A stretch of 30,237 bases of DNA from positions 1 to 30,237 of the forward strand of contig JADKCP010000009.1 of NCBI GenBank assembly GCA_016718805.1. The letters run 5' to 3'. The DNA comes from Bacteroidota bacterium (GTDB taxonomy: Bacteria > Bacteroidota > Bacteroidia > UBA4408). Below the pieces are notes generated by a model. That model searched no databases. It was not told the DNA's origin and saw nothing but the letters and a program-made list of their open reading frames with translations. The position numbers and the translations under genes are program-made. Positions 15,532 to 23,643 of the stretch are shown here, one piece after another (positions within the stretch are counted from its first letter, which is position 1; every line of letters begins with the position of its first letter).

Positions 15532-16562
15532 ACAATGAATGGATTGGTAGTCCATATACAGCAGGAAATGGGCATCAAACAACAAGTTATTTTAGCAATT
15601 ACTTTAAAGGTGGTGGCTATACCACTTTTCATACTCGGTCAGGTGGTTCCTATGAGCCAACTGATAATTATACGCATGATCCAACTAATGATTATCAAGC
15701 GTGTGCAACAAATATTCTTACTAATTTTTCGGCTGATCCCTATTGCATTGAGCGCCCAGAATTACCAACCAATTCTGAATACGAAAGTAGAGTTGCGCAG
15801 GATAGCATTGACTATGATTCATACTTTGAAACATTTAAATGGATGGGCAAAGAATATCTTTTATCAAGAAGCAAACAAGATGCAAATCTTGTAGCCAATG
15901 ATGCAGCTATTGCGAATGCTGTTGCTCAATTGGAACAAGAAAATGTAGGGACTATTGGTGCATTGAAAGATTCTCTTATTAATGTAGAAGTGGATAGCGC
16001 AACAATAGCGGTAATTTCTCCATTGCAACAAATAAATAACGGTTTGCAACCTACACTTGCTGTAGAATCGAATTACAAAACAGCAACCAATATAAGCTTG
16101 TCATTTGCTCAAAATAAAACATTCACAAACAGTCAGAAAAGCACCGTCATTTACCTTTCGAATCTTTGTCCATATTCTGCAGGTCCAGCAGTTTATATGG
16201 CTCGCACTCTACGAGCTTTATTTGAGGAAATTCCTCCTCGCTATAATTCATGTGACAATTATAATCCTATTCCTCAAAATAGAAAAGCCAATTTGAATCA
16301 GGATGGTGGTTTCGTTTCCTCCTATAAACTATTCCCAAGCCCTAGCGATGGTAATGCAGTTTATGAGTTTTCTATTGATAAAAAAGCAAGTGCTAATCTT
16401 AAAGTTTATGATTACACCGGAAAATTGATTTTACAGCAAGATGTAAGTGGCACGAATAGGTATGAATTCAAAAAACTCAGCTTATCTGAAGGAGTTTATC
16501 ACGTTCAGCTATTTGTGAATGGTGATTTGGGTGATGAACAGAATATGGTTGTAGTGAAATAA
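15522..16562 (+). CDS. C-terminal piece of the broken large T9SS cargo gene, with sorting domain
   Basis: A 346-residue frame that can only begin at a TTG (15522) and has no signal peptide, so it is not a stand-alone secreted protein. It follows the middle piece after a one-base shift. The first ~120 residues hold the post-helix linker with Cys pairs (CATNILTNFSADPYCIERPEL). Next come a helical stretch (YLLSRSKQDANLVANDAAIANAVAQLEQ, split here as residues near 112-139) and a Pro/Cys segment. Residues 268-346 (from YKLFPSPSDGNA) are a T9SS type A sorting domain. If expressed, this part would lack the export signal. Repairing one stop and two single-base gaps restores a continuous 1590-residue cargo protein from 11792. 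Confidence 0.65.
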   Translation: MALDNEWIGSPYTAGNGHQTTSYFSNYFKGGGYTTFHTRSGGSYEPTDNYTHDPTNDYQACATNILTNFSADPYCIERPELPTNSEYESRVAQDSIDYDSYFETFKWMGKEYLLSRSKQDANLVANDAAIANAVAQLEQENVGTIGALKDSLINVEVDSATIAVISPLQQINNGLQPTLAVESNYKTATNISLSFAQNKTFTNSQKSTVIYLSNLCPYSAGPAVYMARTLRALFEEIPPRYNSCDNYNPIPQNRKANLNQDGGFVSSYKLFPSPSDGNAVYEFSIDKKASANLKVYDYTGKLILQQDVSGTNRYEFKKLSLSEGVYHVQLFVNGDLGDEQNMVVVK

Positions 16563-16571
16563 TAATTAATC

Positions 16572-16612
16572 AAAAAGGAAGGTTCCATTTAATTCGGCCT
16601 TCCTTTTTGTTA
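16572..16612 (+). terminator. Intrinsic terminator after the large T9SS cargo gene
   Basis: Perfect 11-bp stem AAAAAGGAAGG/CCTTCCTTTTT with a 15-base loop, starting 10 bases after the stop codon. The right arm supplies the T-tract. Confidence 0.88.
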
Positions 16613-16867
16613 GTATAGGTCTTTAAAAGCAATGTAAAGGCAGTGAAATTAACCTTTGTATTGCGCTTCATTTCCTGCGAAAAAAACAACTCAATTGATT
16701 CCAGTCAATCTACTCGTTTCGTGCGGAAGCAAAATGCTATTTTATTATAAGGCTGTTTAGATAAAACACTAGCCTCAAAAAAACCCCTAATATTAGTTAG
16801 AAAATGAAGCAGTATTTTTAATTATTTTTAGAGCCTTAATTAATGTAAACCTAACTATTCAATCGGT
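16613..16867. other. Intergenic stretch before the PNGase F-like gene
   Basis: AT-rich, with no open frame worth reporting. No exact TAnnTTTG element is seen close to the start at 16868. A weak imperfect hairpin (GGCT...AGCC) lies near 16751-16776. Confidence 0.5.
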
Positions 16868-18052
16868 ATGAAAAATACTTATTACACTTTACTTGCTTTT
16901 AGTTTATTGTTTGTTGGAACTGTATTTAATTCCTTTGCTGGAATTGGTGATACAACACATGTACTCACACACAACCAGCAAATCATGGTTACTAATCCCA
17001 ACACCGGAAATAACCCTTACAAAGCTTGGGGTGTTTTTCCTGCTGCAGGTACCAATTACCGAAAGGTAATTTTAAACATTAATTACAAATGCCCTCCAGG
17101 TATGGCTTGTGGTGAATGGGATTATATTGACTGGGTGTATATTCGCCGCTTAGGCAGTGTTAATGCAGTTTCAAAGGACATGGAAATAGCCCGTTTTATT
17201 ACTCCCTACGGAAATTCTTTTAATTCAACCTGGCATGCTGAGTTTCATTTAGATCTTACTGATTACGCAACATTTTTGCACGATTCGGTTGAAATTGAAT
17301 ACAACCACACCGGATATGAAACCAATGTTGGAAAAGGATGGTCGGTTAATGTGGAATTTGAACTGATAGAAGGAACTCCCATAATGCCTCCTTTAAAATT
17401 TACACAATTGTGGAATGGTAGTTTTCCATACGGAAATGCCTCTAACCCAATTGAAAACTACTTGCAAGCCGACACCCTAGTTGTAGACACTGCTGCTACT
17501 TTAGGACGTATTCGAATTTTACAATCGGGTCATGGTAGCGACAATACACAATGTGCTGAGTTTTGCGCAAAAACACGTTCGGTTTATTTTAATGGAGCCT
17601 TGGTAGGTCAACGTTCTATTTGGCGTGCCAATTGTGGTTTAAATCCAATTTATCCACAAGCAGGTACCTGGATTTATAGCAGGGGCAATTGGTGTCCGGG
17701 TTCATGGGTATTCCCCGATTTTTATGAAGTTAGTTTAACCGGTGGTACTAGCAATACAGTGGATGTGAATATGCAAAACTATACCAGCTCAAGTCCATCT
17801 GCCAACTATGCTTTTAATGCACAGTTTATTGAATATGGACCTCACAGTAATGCATTAGATGCCTCTATTGAAGAAATTTATTCTCCTAATGCTATGTTTG
17901 AATATACTCGTTCTAATCCGGTTTGCGACAATCCTAAAATTAATATACGTAACAATGGAAGCAGTACCATTACCTCTGCTACTATAAAGTATGGAATTGA
18001 AGGACAACCTGGAAAGTACACACAATTGGGTAGGTACCTTGGCAAAAAATAA
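16868..18052 (+). CDS. PNGase F-like secreted protein, N-terminal piece of a frameshifted gene
   Basis: 394 residues of what was a ~646-residue protein. A Sec signal peptide (to about FNSFAG, residue 25) is followed by a domain similar to peptide-N-glycosidase F. KCPPGMACGEWDYIDWVYI (residues 74-92, with a Cys pair and acidic residues) fits the N-terminal lobe. The segments at 221-233 (GHGSDNTQCAEFC) and 251-280 (IWRANCGLNP, then YPQAGTWIYSRGNWCPGSW) match the C-terminal N-glycanase lobe. PNGase F cleaves the amide bond between Asn and N-glycans of glycoproteins; activity here is inferred from family only. The frame runs off into LGRYLGKK and a stop, while the next frame carries the continuation (HNWVGTLAKNKSTDI) from about 18022. 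One base appears to be inserted between about 18015 and 18028. Confidence 0.8.
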   Translation: MKNTYYTLLAFSLLFVGTVFNSFAGIGDTTHVLTHNQQIMVTNPNTGNNPYKAWGVFPAAGTNYRKVILNINYKCPPGMACGEWDYIDWVYIRRLGSVNAVSKDMEIARFITPYGNSFNSTWHAEFHLDLTDYATFLHDSVEIEYNHTGYETNVGKGWSVNVEFELIEGTPIMPPLKFTQLWNGSFPYGNASNPIENYLQADTLVVDTAATLGRIRILQSGHGSDNTQCAEFCAKTRSVYFNGALVGQRSIWRANCGLNPIYPQAGTWIYSRGNWCPGSWVFPDFYEVSLTGGTSNTVDVNMQNYTSSSPSANYAFNAQFIEYGPHSNALDASIEEIYSPNAMFEYTRSNPVCDNPKINIRNNGSSTITSATIKYGIEGQPGKYTQLGRYLGKK

Positions 18053-18809
18053 ATCAACCGACATTACTTTAAGTGATGTAATTACACCAATAGCAGGTAA
18101 TCAAACCTTCAAAGCATATATTGCCAGCATAAATGGAGCTGCCGATCAATACAATTACGATGATACCATGCGTACAACTGCTTTAATTCCACCAGCCTGG
18201 GATTCGGTTTTTGTATTTGTATTTAAAACAAACAATCAACCTGTGCATAATAGCTATACTTTAAAGGATCATGCCGGTACAACATTGTATTCACGTGTGG
18301 CGGGTTCAATGACTGCTAACACAACTTACCGCGATACTTTTAGATTGATTCCTGGAGGATGTTATCGATTTACTTTTAACGATTCGGGCAACGATGGATT
18401 AAGCTGGTGGGCGAATACTGCCGGAGGAAGCGGTACTGCAAAGTTTGCTAAACTTAACAATGCAACTATTAAAACCTTTAATCCTGATTTTGGAAGCCAA
18501 ATTTTTCAAAGTTTTACCGTAGCGCTTGCTCCTAATGCTGTTCAGGAAATCAGCAATGAATTTAAACTTGAAGCTTTCCCAAATCCTACTATTGGTATTG
18601 TAAATCTTGAATTATTTTTACCAAAAGAAGAAGCTGTTACCATTCAACTATTCAATAGTGTAGGGCAGCAATTGGAAGAAAAATCTGTTAGCAAAACGAT
18701 GCATCAATTTATTGAATTTGATTTGAGCAAATACGAGTGCGGAATGTATTATGCTAAAGTTATTTCTGCTTCATATACTGAAACAAAAGAGATTGTGTTG
18801 ACCAAATAG
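17991..18809 (+). pseudogene. C-terminal piece of the PNGase F-like gene, with T9SS sorting domain
   Basis: Frame of 272 codons whose first ~10 codons are out-of-frame text of the previous piece; real continuity begins about 18022. It first completes a CARDB-like Ig module (ITLSDVITPIAGNQTFKAYI). A second beta domain follows (DSVFVFVFKTNNQP, then GGCYRFTFNDSGNDGLSWWAN), of a type often found before sorting domains. It ends with a T9SS type A sorting domain at residues 193-272 (from LEAFPNPTIG to EIVLTK). Without the first piece it has no signal peptide. Together the two pieces make one cargo protein of the same secretion route as the three genes upstream. Confidence 0.75.
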
Positions 18810-18827
18810 TAAAACAACTAACTAGTT

Positions 18828-18867
18828 AAAAGTCCTGCTGGTATTGCACTAGCAGGACTTTTTTTTG
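18828..18867 (+). terminator. Intrinsic terminator after the PNGase F-like gene
   Basis: Stem AAGTCCTGCT/AGCAGGACTT (10 bp, extended by A-T at the base), loop of 11 bases, then a run of T. Confidence 0.88.
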
Positions 18868-18944
18868 TACTTGCTTAGGAGTAAATGCTACTAAGTTGCT
18901 ATAAAATGAACTAGCATTTACATCTGTATTTATTGTAGGAAATA

Positions 18945-18978
18945 CAAAAAAAATCCGTGCAGTTCTATACTACACGGA
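18945..18978 (-). terminator. Intrinsic terminator of pyrG
   Basis: On the minus strand the stem TCCGTGTAG/CTGCACGGA (9 bp with one G-T pair) is followed by eight T. It lies 49 bases after the pyrG stop and faces the PNGase F-like gene's terminator. Confidence 0.82.
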
Positions 18979-19026
18979 GAATGCTTTAAAATTTTAGTGT
19001 TAGAGATTTTGGCTTGATGTAAATAC

Positions 19027-20655
19027 TTAGGCCTTTTCTTGTAAGCGCACACTTTTTAAAGTTTTTACAGCCTTAACAAAGTTAACAAACAAAGGATGAG
19101 GATTGGCAACCGTGCTTTTGTATTCGGGATGAAACTGCACGCCTACAAACCAAGGATGATTATCTAACTCAACTATTTCAACCAATTCATTTTCGGGATT
19201 TATTCCGGTTGCTTTCATACCGGCCTTTTCGAAGTCGATTAAATATTTGTTGTTAAACTCATACCGATGACGGTGACGCTCTGAAATTAGTTCTTTCTGA
19301 TAAATCTCCATCGCTAATGTTTCCTTGGTAATTTTACAATTGTAAGCTCCCAAGCGCATGGTTCCTCCCTTTTTGGTAACCTTTTTCTGACTTTCAAGCA
19401 AATGAATTACAGGTGAGGTAGTGGTTTTATTCATTTCGGTTGAATGTGCATCTTGCATTCCTAATACATTGCGGGCAAATTCAATTACCGCACATTGCAT
19501 TCCAAGGCAGATTCCTAAAAATGGAATATTGTTTTCGCGTGCATATTTTATAGCGGTAACTTTTCCTTCAATGCCTCTTTCGCCAAAACCCGGAGCTACC
19601 AATATTCCTTTAAGACCTTTTAATTGCTTTTGAACATTTTTATCATCAATACTTTCAGAGTGTATCCAGGTTAAGTTTACTTTGCAATCGTTGGCCACTC
19701 CTGCATGAATAAAGGCTTCTGCAATTGATTTATAGGCATCCTTTAATTCGATGTATTTCCCAATTAATCCAATTGAAACAACTGAAGTAGGATTTTTTAA
19801 ACTAAATAAAAACTTGTTCCAATCGGCCAATTGTGGCTCATGCCCCAGTGGCATGTTTAATTTATTGAGCACTACCTTATCCAATTCTTCATCGCGCATC
19901 AACACCGGTACATTGTATATCGAATCGGTATCGATGCTTTCGATTACTGCATTTGGCGCCACATTGCAAAAAAGTGCAACCTTTCGGCGAATATCCTTAT
20001 TTAATTCATGCTCGGTACGACAAACCAAAATATCGGGTTGAACCCCATATTCGAGTAAGGCTTTAACAGAATGCTGTGTAGGTTTGGTTTTTAATTCTCC
20101 GGCTGCAGCCAAATAAGGCACAAGCGTTAAATGAATTACCAGACACTCGTTACCAAGTTCCCATTTTAATTGTCGCACAGCTTCAATATAGGGCAAGGAT
20201 TCAATATCGCCAACAGTCCCTCCTATTTCGGTAATAACAAAATCAAATTTTGTATCCTTTCCTAATCGGCGAATTCGGTCTTTAATTTCATCGGTAATGT
20301 GCGGAATAACTTGTACAGTTTTTCCTAAAAATACTCCTTGGCGTTCTTTATCAATTACCGATTGGTAGATACGGCCGGTGGTAACATTATTGGCTTGCGA
20401 TGTAGGAACATTTAAAAATCGCTCGTAATGACCCAAATCTAAATCTGTTTCGGCACCGTCGTCGGTTACAAAACATTCACCATGTTCGTAAGGATTAAGT
20501 GTACCCGGGTCGATGTTAATGTAGGGGTCGAGCTTTTGAATGGTAACTGAGTAGCCTCTAGCTTGCAACAATTTAGCCAGCGATGCGGATATAATTCCTT
20601 TTCCTAAAGATGATGTTACTCCCCCCGTTACGAAAATATATTTTGCTGACGACAT
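19027..20655 (-). CDS. pyrG: CTP synthase
   Basis: 542 residues, full length. PyrG makes CTP from UTP, ATP and glutamine, the last step of pyrimidine nucleotide synthesis. The N-terminal amidoligase domain starts with KYIFVTGGVTSSLGKG (P-loop) and includes LDPYINIDPGTLNPYEHGE and ITEIGGTVGDIES. The C-terminal class I glutaminase domain carries the catalytic Cys in FLGICLGMQCAV and the His-x-Glu of VGVQFHPEYKS. Nothing is missing. It lies 106 bases downstream of tatC on the same strand, with an exact -7 element of its own at 20703-20710 and a terminator after it, so it may be transcribed alone. Confidence 0.98.
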   Translation of the reverse strand: MSSAKYIFVTGGVTSSLGKGIISASLAKLLQARGYSVTIQKLDPYINIDPGTLNPYEHGECFVTDDGAETDLDLGHYERFLNVPTSQANNVTTGRIYQSVIDKERQGVFLGKTVQVIPHITDEIKDRIRRLGKDTKFDFVITEIGGTVGDIESLPYIEAVRQLKWELGNECLVIHLTLVPYLAAAGELKTKPTQHSVKALLEYGVQPDILVCRTEHELNKDIRRKVALFCNVAPNAVIESIDTDSIYNVPVLMRDEELDKVVLNKLNMPLGHEPQLADWNKFLFSLKNPTSVVSIGLIGKYIELKDAYKSIAEAFIHAGVANDCKVNLTWIHSESIDDKNVQKQLKGLKGILVAPGFGERGIEGKVTAIKYARENNIPFLGICLGMQCAVIEFARNVLGMQDAHSTEMNKTTTSPVIHLLESQKKVTKKGGTMRLGAYNCKITKETLAMEIYQKELISERHRHRYEFNNKYLIDFEKAGMKATGINPENELVEIVELDNHPWFVGVQFHPEYKSTVANPHPLFVNFVKAVKTLKSVRLQEKA

Positions 20656-20702
20656 AAAATGAGTGCTAAAGGCTTTAGATTAAATTAATAAGTACGGATG
20701 GG

Positions 20703-20710
20703 CAAAAGTA
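20703..20710 (-). promoter_or_regulatory. Bacteroidota -7 promoter element for pyrG
   Basis: Reads TACTTTTG on the minus strand (exact TAnnTTTG), 47 bases before the pyrG ATG. Confidence 0.42.
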
Positions 20711-20761
20711 GAATTTTTTTTGCGATTAGCTTCTAGCTCTTGCAGAATTATTAACGAGTTA

Positions 20762-21595
20762 CTAAGAATTTTTAGTACCCTTTTTTAGCACATACATCGA
20801 AACAAAAATGCTAATCTCATACAACAAATACAGCGGAAAGGCCACGAGTAATTGAGAAGTTACATCGGGTGAAGGAGTTATTACTGCCGCAACAATTAAA
20901 ATAACAATCACAGCATGTTTCCGAAACTTGCGCATAAATTGAGGCGACATCAAACCTATTTTAGTTAAAAAATAAACTACAATGGGCAATTCAAATACTA
21001 AACCGGATGCGAGTGTAATGGTAGTTATAGTTGAAATAAATGAGTCCATTTCAATCATATTCTTTACATCAGTGCTCAATTGATAGTTTCCTAAAAAATT
21101 GATAGATAAAGGAGCGATAATATAGTAACCGAAGGCTACACCAATCGCAAATAGAGATGAAATAAAAAACACTAATCCACTTGTATACTTTCGTTCGGCT
21201 TCTTTTAAACCCGGTTTCACAAATCTCCATAATTCCCATATTACATAAGGAAATCCTAAAATCAAACCGGCAACAAAAGCAATCCACATGTGCATAGTGA
21301 ACTGACCCGAAAGCTGTGTATTAATTAAATCAAAATTCAAACTTTTTATACATAGTGCATCACCTAATCCCAAAAAATCAGACAAGCGGCACATTTGCAC
21401 ATAGGTCCAAAAATCGGCATGACGGGGTGCAAAAATAATTTTATCGAAGAGTATGTCGTTGTAAACAAAAGCCAAAATAGCCAATGAAAAAACTACAATA
21501 GCCGAACGAACCAAATGCCAGCGCAAGGCTTCGAGGTGTTCCAGAAAGGACATTTCGGAAGCAGGATTAGCAGCTTTTTTAAATCGTTCGAACAT
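20762..21595 (-). CDS. tatC: Twin-arginine translocase subunit TatC
   Basis: 277 residues. TatC is the multi-spanning inner-membrane receptor that binds twin-arginine signal peptides and exports folded proteins with TatA/TatB. The cytoplasmic N-terminus has the conserved MSFLEHLEALRWHLVRS, followed by six predicted helices. The first cytoplasmic loop after helix 2 has YVIWELWRFVKPGLKEAERK, and helices 5-6 contain LPIVVYFLTKIGLMSP and VITPSPDVTSQLLVAFPLYLLYE, all typical. An insertion with two Cys (CRLSDFLGLGDALC) between helices 1 and 2 fits the longer periplasmic loop of Bacteroidota TatC. tatA and tatB are not in the window. An exact -7 element lies at 21612-21619, 17-24 bases before the start. 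Confidence 0.96.
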   Translation of the reverse strand: MFERFKKAANPASEMSFLEHLEALRWHLVRSAIVVFSLAILAFVYNDILFDKIIFAPRHADFWTYVQMCRLSDFLGLGDALCIKSLNFDLINTQLSGQFTMHMWIAFVAGLILGFPYVIWELWRFVKPGLKEAERKYTSGLVFFISSLFAIGVAFGYYIIAPLSINFLGNYQLSTDVKNMIEMDSFISTITTITLASGLVFELPIVVYFLTKIGLMSPQFMRKFRKHAVIVILIVAAVITPSPDVTSQLLVAFPLYLLYEISIFVSMYVLKKGTKNS

Positions 21596-21611
21596 ATTTT
21601 TAAATGGCCGT

Positions 21612-21619
21612 CAAAGGTA
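21612..21619 (-). promoter_or_regulatory. Bacteroidota -7 promoter element for tatC
   Basis: Reads TACCTTTG on the minus strand (exact TAnnTTTG), 16 bases before the tatC ATG, giving a very short leader. Confidence 0.45.
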
Positions 21620-21642
21620 ATGCTTTGCAGCAAACGAAAAAC

Positions 21643-21676
21643 AAAAGAGACAGAAAAATGAATTTCTATCTCTTTT
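21643..21676 (-). terminator. Probable terminator of the outer-membrane protein gene
   Basis: AAAAGAGA/TCTCTTTT stem continued, after one mismatch, by five more pairs (AGAAA/TTTCT). The arms themselves supply A and T tracts, so it could act in both directions, but only the minus-strand gene upstream ends here. Confidence 0.6.
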
Positions 21677-21738
21677 GCAGGTATAGTAATTACTGTATTC
21701 TTATGCTAAGCGCTTAGCTGCACTAACAAGTATTTTAG

Positions 21739-22581
21739 TTAAAAATGAAAGGAAGCATAAATCAAAGCATTTCCATTTTTAAGTCCTGAGTCAAAGGAAA
21801 AATTAGTTGAGCCACCAATATTCTTGGTTTGTGTTTTTCTTTCGGCATTAATAGGATCCCATATTTCCGAAACCTCTTGTCCTTCGCCTTGTACGCCAAC
21901 TCGAAATGAAACACCATACTCCATTCCAATGGCAATTTTCGGGAAAATAAAGTACTCCATTCCTATAAATCCACGTAAACCTAAGCCATAGGTAGCTCCC
22001 TGTTTTGCTTGTGTAATGCGGCTACCATCGCTCTTAATATTGCCGTTGAAATTATTGGAAGCTGGTGAAATAGTGTTTTTGCTATAACTATTTCCATAGC
22101 TGTATTTATTTTTACTACCGTTTAGGTAAAACAAGGAAACTTCGCCTCCATACAAACCTTGTAAACGTGTTTTTCCTTTACGTTTTTCAATACCTGCTCC
22201 AAGTGTGATGCTGGTTCGCGTATTTTTCCATTCATCTACAACGGTAACATTGGGATCGGTTTGGCCATCTTTGGTTGTGTTATATTTCTGGTTTTGAGAA
22301 CTAACTCCAATATTTAGTTTGAGGCGAACTGCTTTTTTTTCGTGTAAAAAATATTTACCCATTACTGTTAAACTACTATCGCCAAATGATTTAAAAATAG
22401 AATTGTTTCCTGCTGAAGAGAAAGCATTTCCTAAGTAGTTAAAAAAAGGTGCTGCATCTACTGCTATTGCCCAATCGCCTGAATCGGGTAACATTTTTTC
22501 GCCTTTTTTAGAAAGCAGTTCCTGTGCATTAGCTATAGAAATCGAAAATAGTAAAGCACACAACAGAATTTTATTTTTCAT
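21739..22581 (-). CDS. Outer-membrane beta-barrel protein
   Basis: 280 residues with a clear signal peptide (MKNKILLCALLFSISIANAQ). The mature part alternates polar and hydrophobic residues in strands such as SLTVMGKYFLHEKKAVRLKL, TSITLGAGIEKRKGK, LQGLYGGEVSLFYL and KIAIGMEYGVSFRVGVQGEG. It ends in a terminal aromatic strand ALIYASFHF, the usual signal for barrel assembly by BAM. I count roughly eight to ten strands. The long loop rich in Asn/Ser (YSYGNSYSKNTISPASNN) is probably exposed. No enzymatic motif is present; an OmpA/porin-like or structural role is possible but not shown. It lies between tatC and hemF with its own likely promoter and terminator. Confidence 0.8.
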   Translation of the reverse strand: MKNKILLCALLFSISIANAQELLSKKGEKMLPDSGDWAIAVDAAPFFNYLGNAFSSAGNNSIFKSFGDSSLTVMGKYFLHEKKAVRLKLNIGVSSQNQKYNTTKDGQTDPNVTVVDEWKNTRTSITLGAGIEKRKGKTRLQGLYGGEVSLFYLNGSKNKYSYGNSYSKNTISPASNNFNGNIKSDGSRITQAKQGATYGLGLRGFIGMEYFIFPKIAIGMEYGVSFRVGVQGEGQEVSEIWDPINAERKTQTKNIGGSTNFSFDSGLKNGNALIYASFHF

Positions 22582-22667
22582 AGTTTTAATGGGTTAGAAT
22601 TATTGATAAACGCAATTTTACTATAAATATTGCTTCTGCTAAAGTGAATAACAGAGCTGGTTGTTTG

Positions 22668-22675
22668 CAAATCTA
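22668..22675 (-). promoter_or_regulatory. Bacteroidota -7 promoter element, possibly for the outer-membrane protein gene
   Basis: Reads TAGATTTG on the minus strand (exact TAnnTTTG). It is 86 bases before the ATG at 22581, so the leader would be longer than for the other genes in this window; the match could be by chance. Confidence 0.3.
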
Positions 22676-22717
22676 GTAATAAAAATACTAGCAATTAGGT
22701 GTACTTTTTAGGTTGAA

Positions 22718-23635
22718 CTAACTAGCCCAATCAAACCCCTTTACCAATAACGATTGAGTGGATTGCTCAGCCGAACCTGCCTCGGGAACATGTGCATATT
22801 CCCAATTGGCTTGTGGTGGTAAGCTCATTAATATCGATTCAATACGTCCATTTGTTTCAAGTCCGAAACGGGTTCCTTTATCGTATACTAAATTAAATTC
22901 AACATAACGTCCTCTTCTTAATTTTTGCCATTGTTCTTCACGACTCCCAAAAGCAAGCGATTTATTATTTTCCAGAATAGCAATGTAAATTGGTACGAAT
23001 GCACTACCAACCGCTTGTACAAAATTGAAACGTTGCTGTTTTGAATAATCAGCTGTTTCGCTTAAGTTGTCAAAAAATATTCCTCCAATGCCGCGTGTTT
23101 CGTTGCGATGAGGAATAAAAAAATAATCATCGGCCCAGTTTTTAAACTTTGGATAATAAGCAGTTGAAAATTGATCGCAAACTTTTTTTAATTCAGTATG
23201 AAAAAATCGGGCATTGTCAGGATTAATGTAATGTGGAGTTAAATCAATTCCTCCTCCAAACCAATGTTTGCCAGAACTGGTTTCGAAGTAACGCGTATTC
23301 ATATGAATAATGGGCTGCATCGGGCTTTTTGGATGCAACACAATGGATATTCCTGTAGCATAAAATAAATCAGTTTCCAAAACACTTTCTCTCCCAGCCA
23401 TAAATGCAGGTAGTTTGCCCCACACTTCTGAAAAATTTACGCCTCCTTTTTCAAGAATATTTCCATTTTGAATAACACGGGTTTTACCTCCCCCGCCTTC
23501 TTCACGTGTCCAATTATCCTCTTTAAACTTTGCTTTCCCATCTGCATTTTCGAGTGCAGTACAAATTTGATTTTGCAGCTGCATAAACCAATCAGCAGAT
23601 TGAGTGCACATAGTAGAAAATTCGGGACGCTGCAT
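22718..23635 (-). CDS. hemF: Oxygen-dependent coproporphyrinogen III oxidase
   Basis: 305 residues, normal length. HemF carries out the oxygen-requiring decarboxylation of coproporphyrinogen III to protoporphyrinogen IX in haem synthesis, so the organism is at least partly aerobic. Conserved blocks are intact: WTREEGGGGKTRVI, VNFSEVWGKLP, PIIHMNTRYFET, WFGGGIDLTPHY, GIGGIFFDNL, FVQAVGSAFVPIY, LRRGRYVEFNLVYDKGT and FGLETNGRIESILMSLPP. It starts 8 bases after the stop of the PBP1/LysM gene and is likely co-transcribed with it and with guaA. A second ATG eight codons downstream is possible, but the first fits the family length better. Confidence 0.97.
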   Translation of the reverse strand: MQRPEFSTMCTQSADWFMQLQNQICTALENADGKAKFKEDNWTREEGGGGKTRVIQNGNILEKGGVNFSEVWGKLPAFMAGRESVLETDLFYATGISIVLHPKSPMQPIIHMNTRYFETSSGKHWFGGGIDLTPHYINPDNARFFHTELKKVCDQFSTAYYPKFKNWADDYFFIPHRNETRGIGGIFFDNLSETADYSKQQRFNFVQAVGSAFVPIYIAILENNKSLAFGSREEQWQKLRRGRYVEFNLVYDKGTRFGLETNGRIESILMSLPPQANWEYAHVPEAGSAEQSTQSLLVKGFDWAS

Positions 23636-23643
23636 AAACTTGT

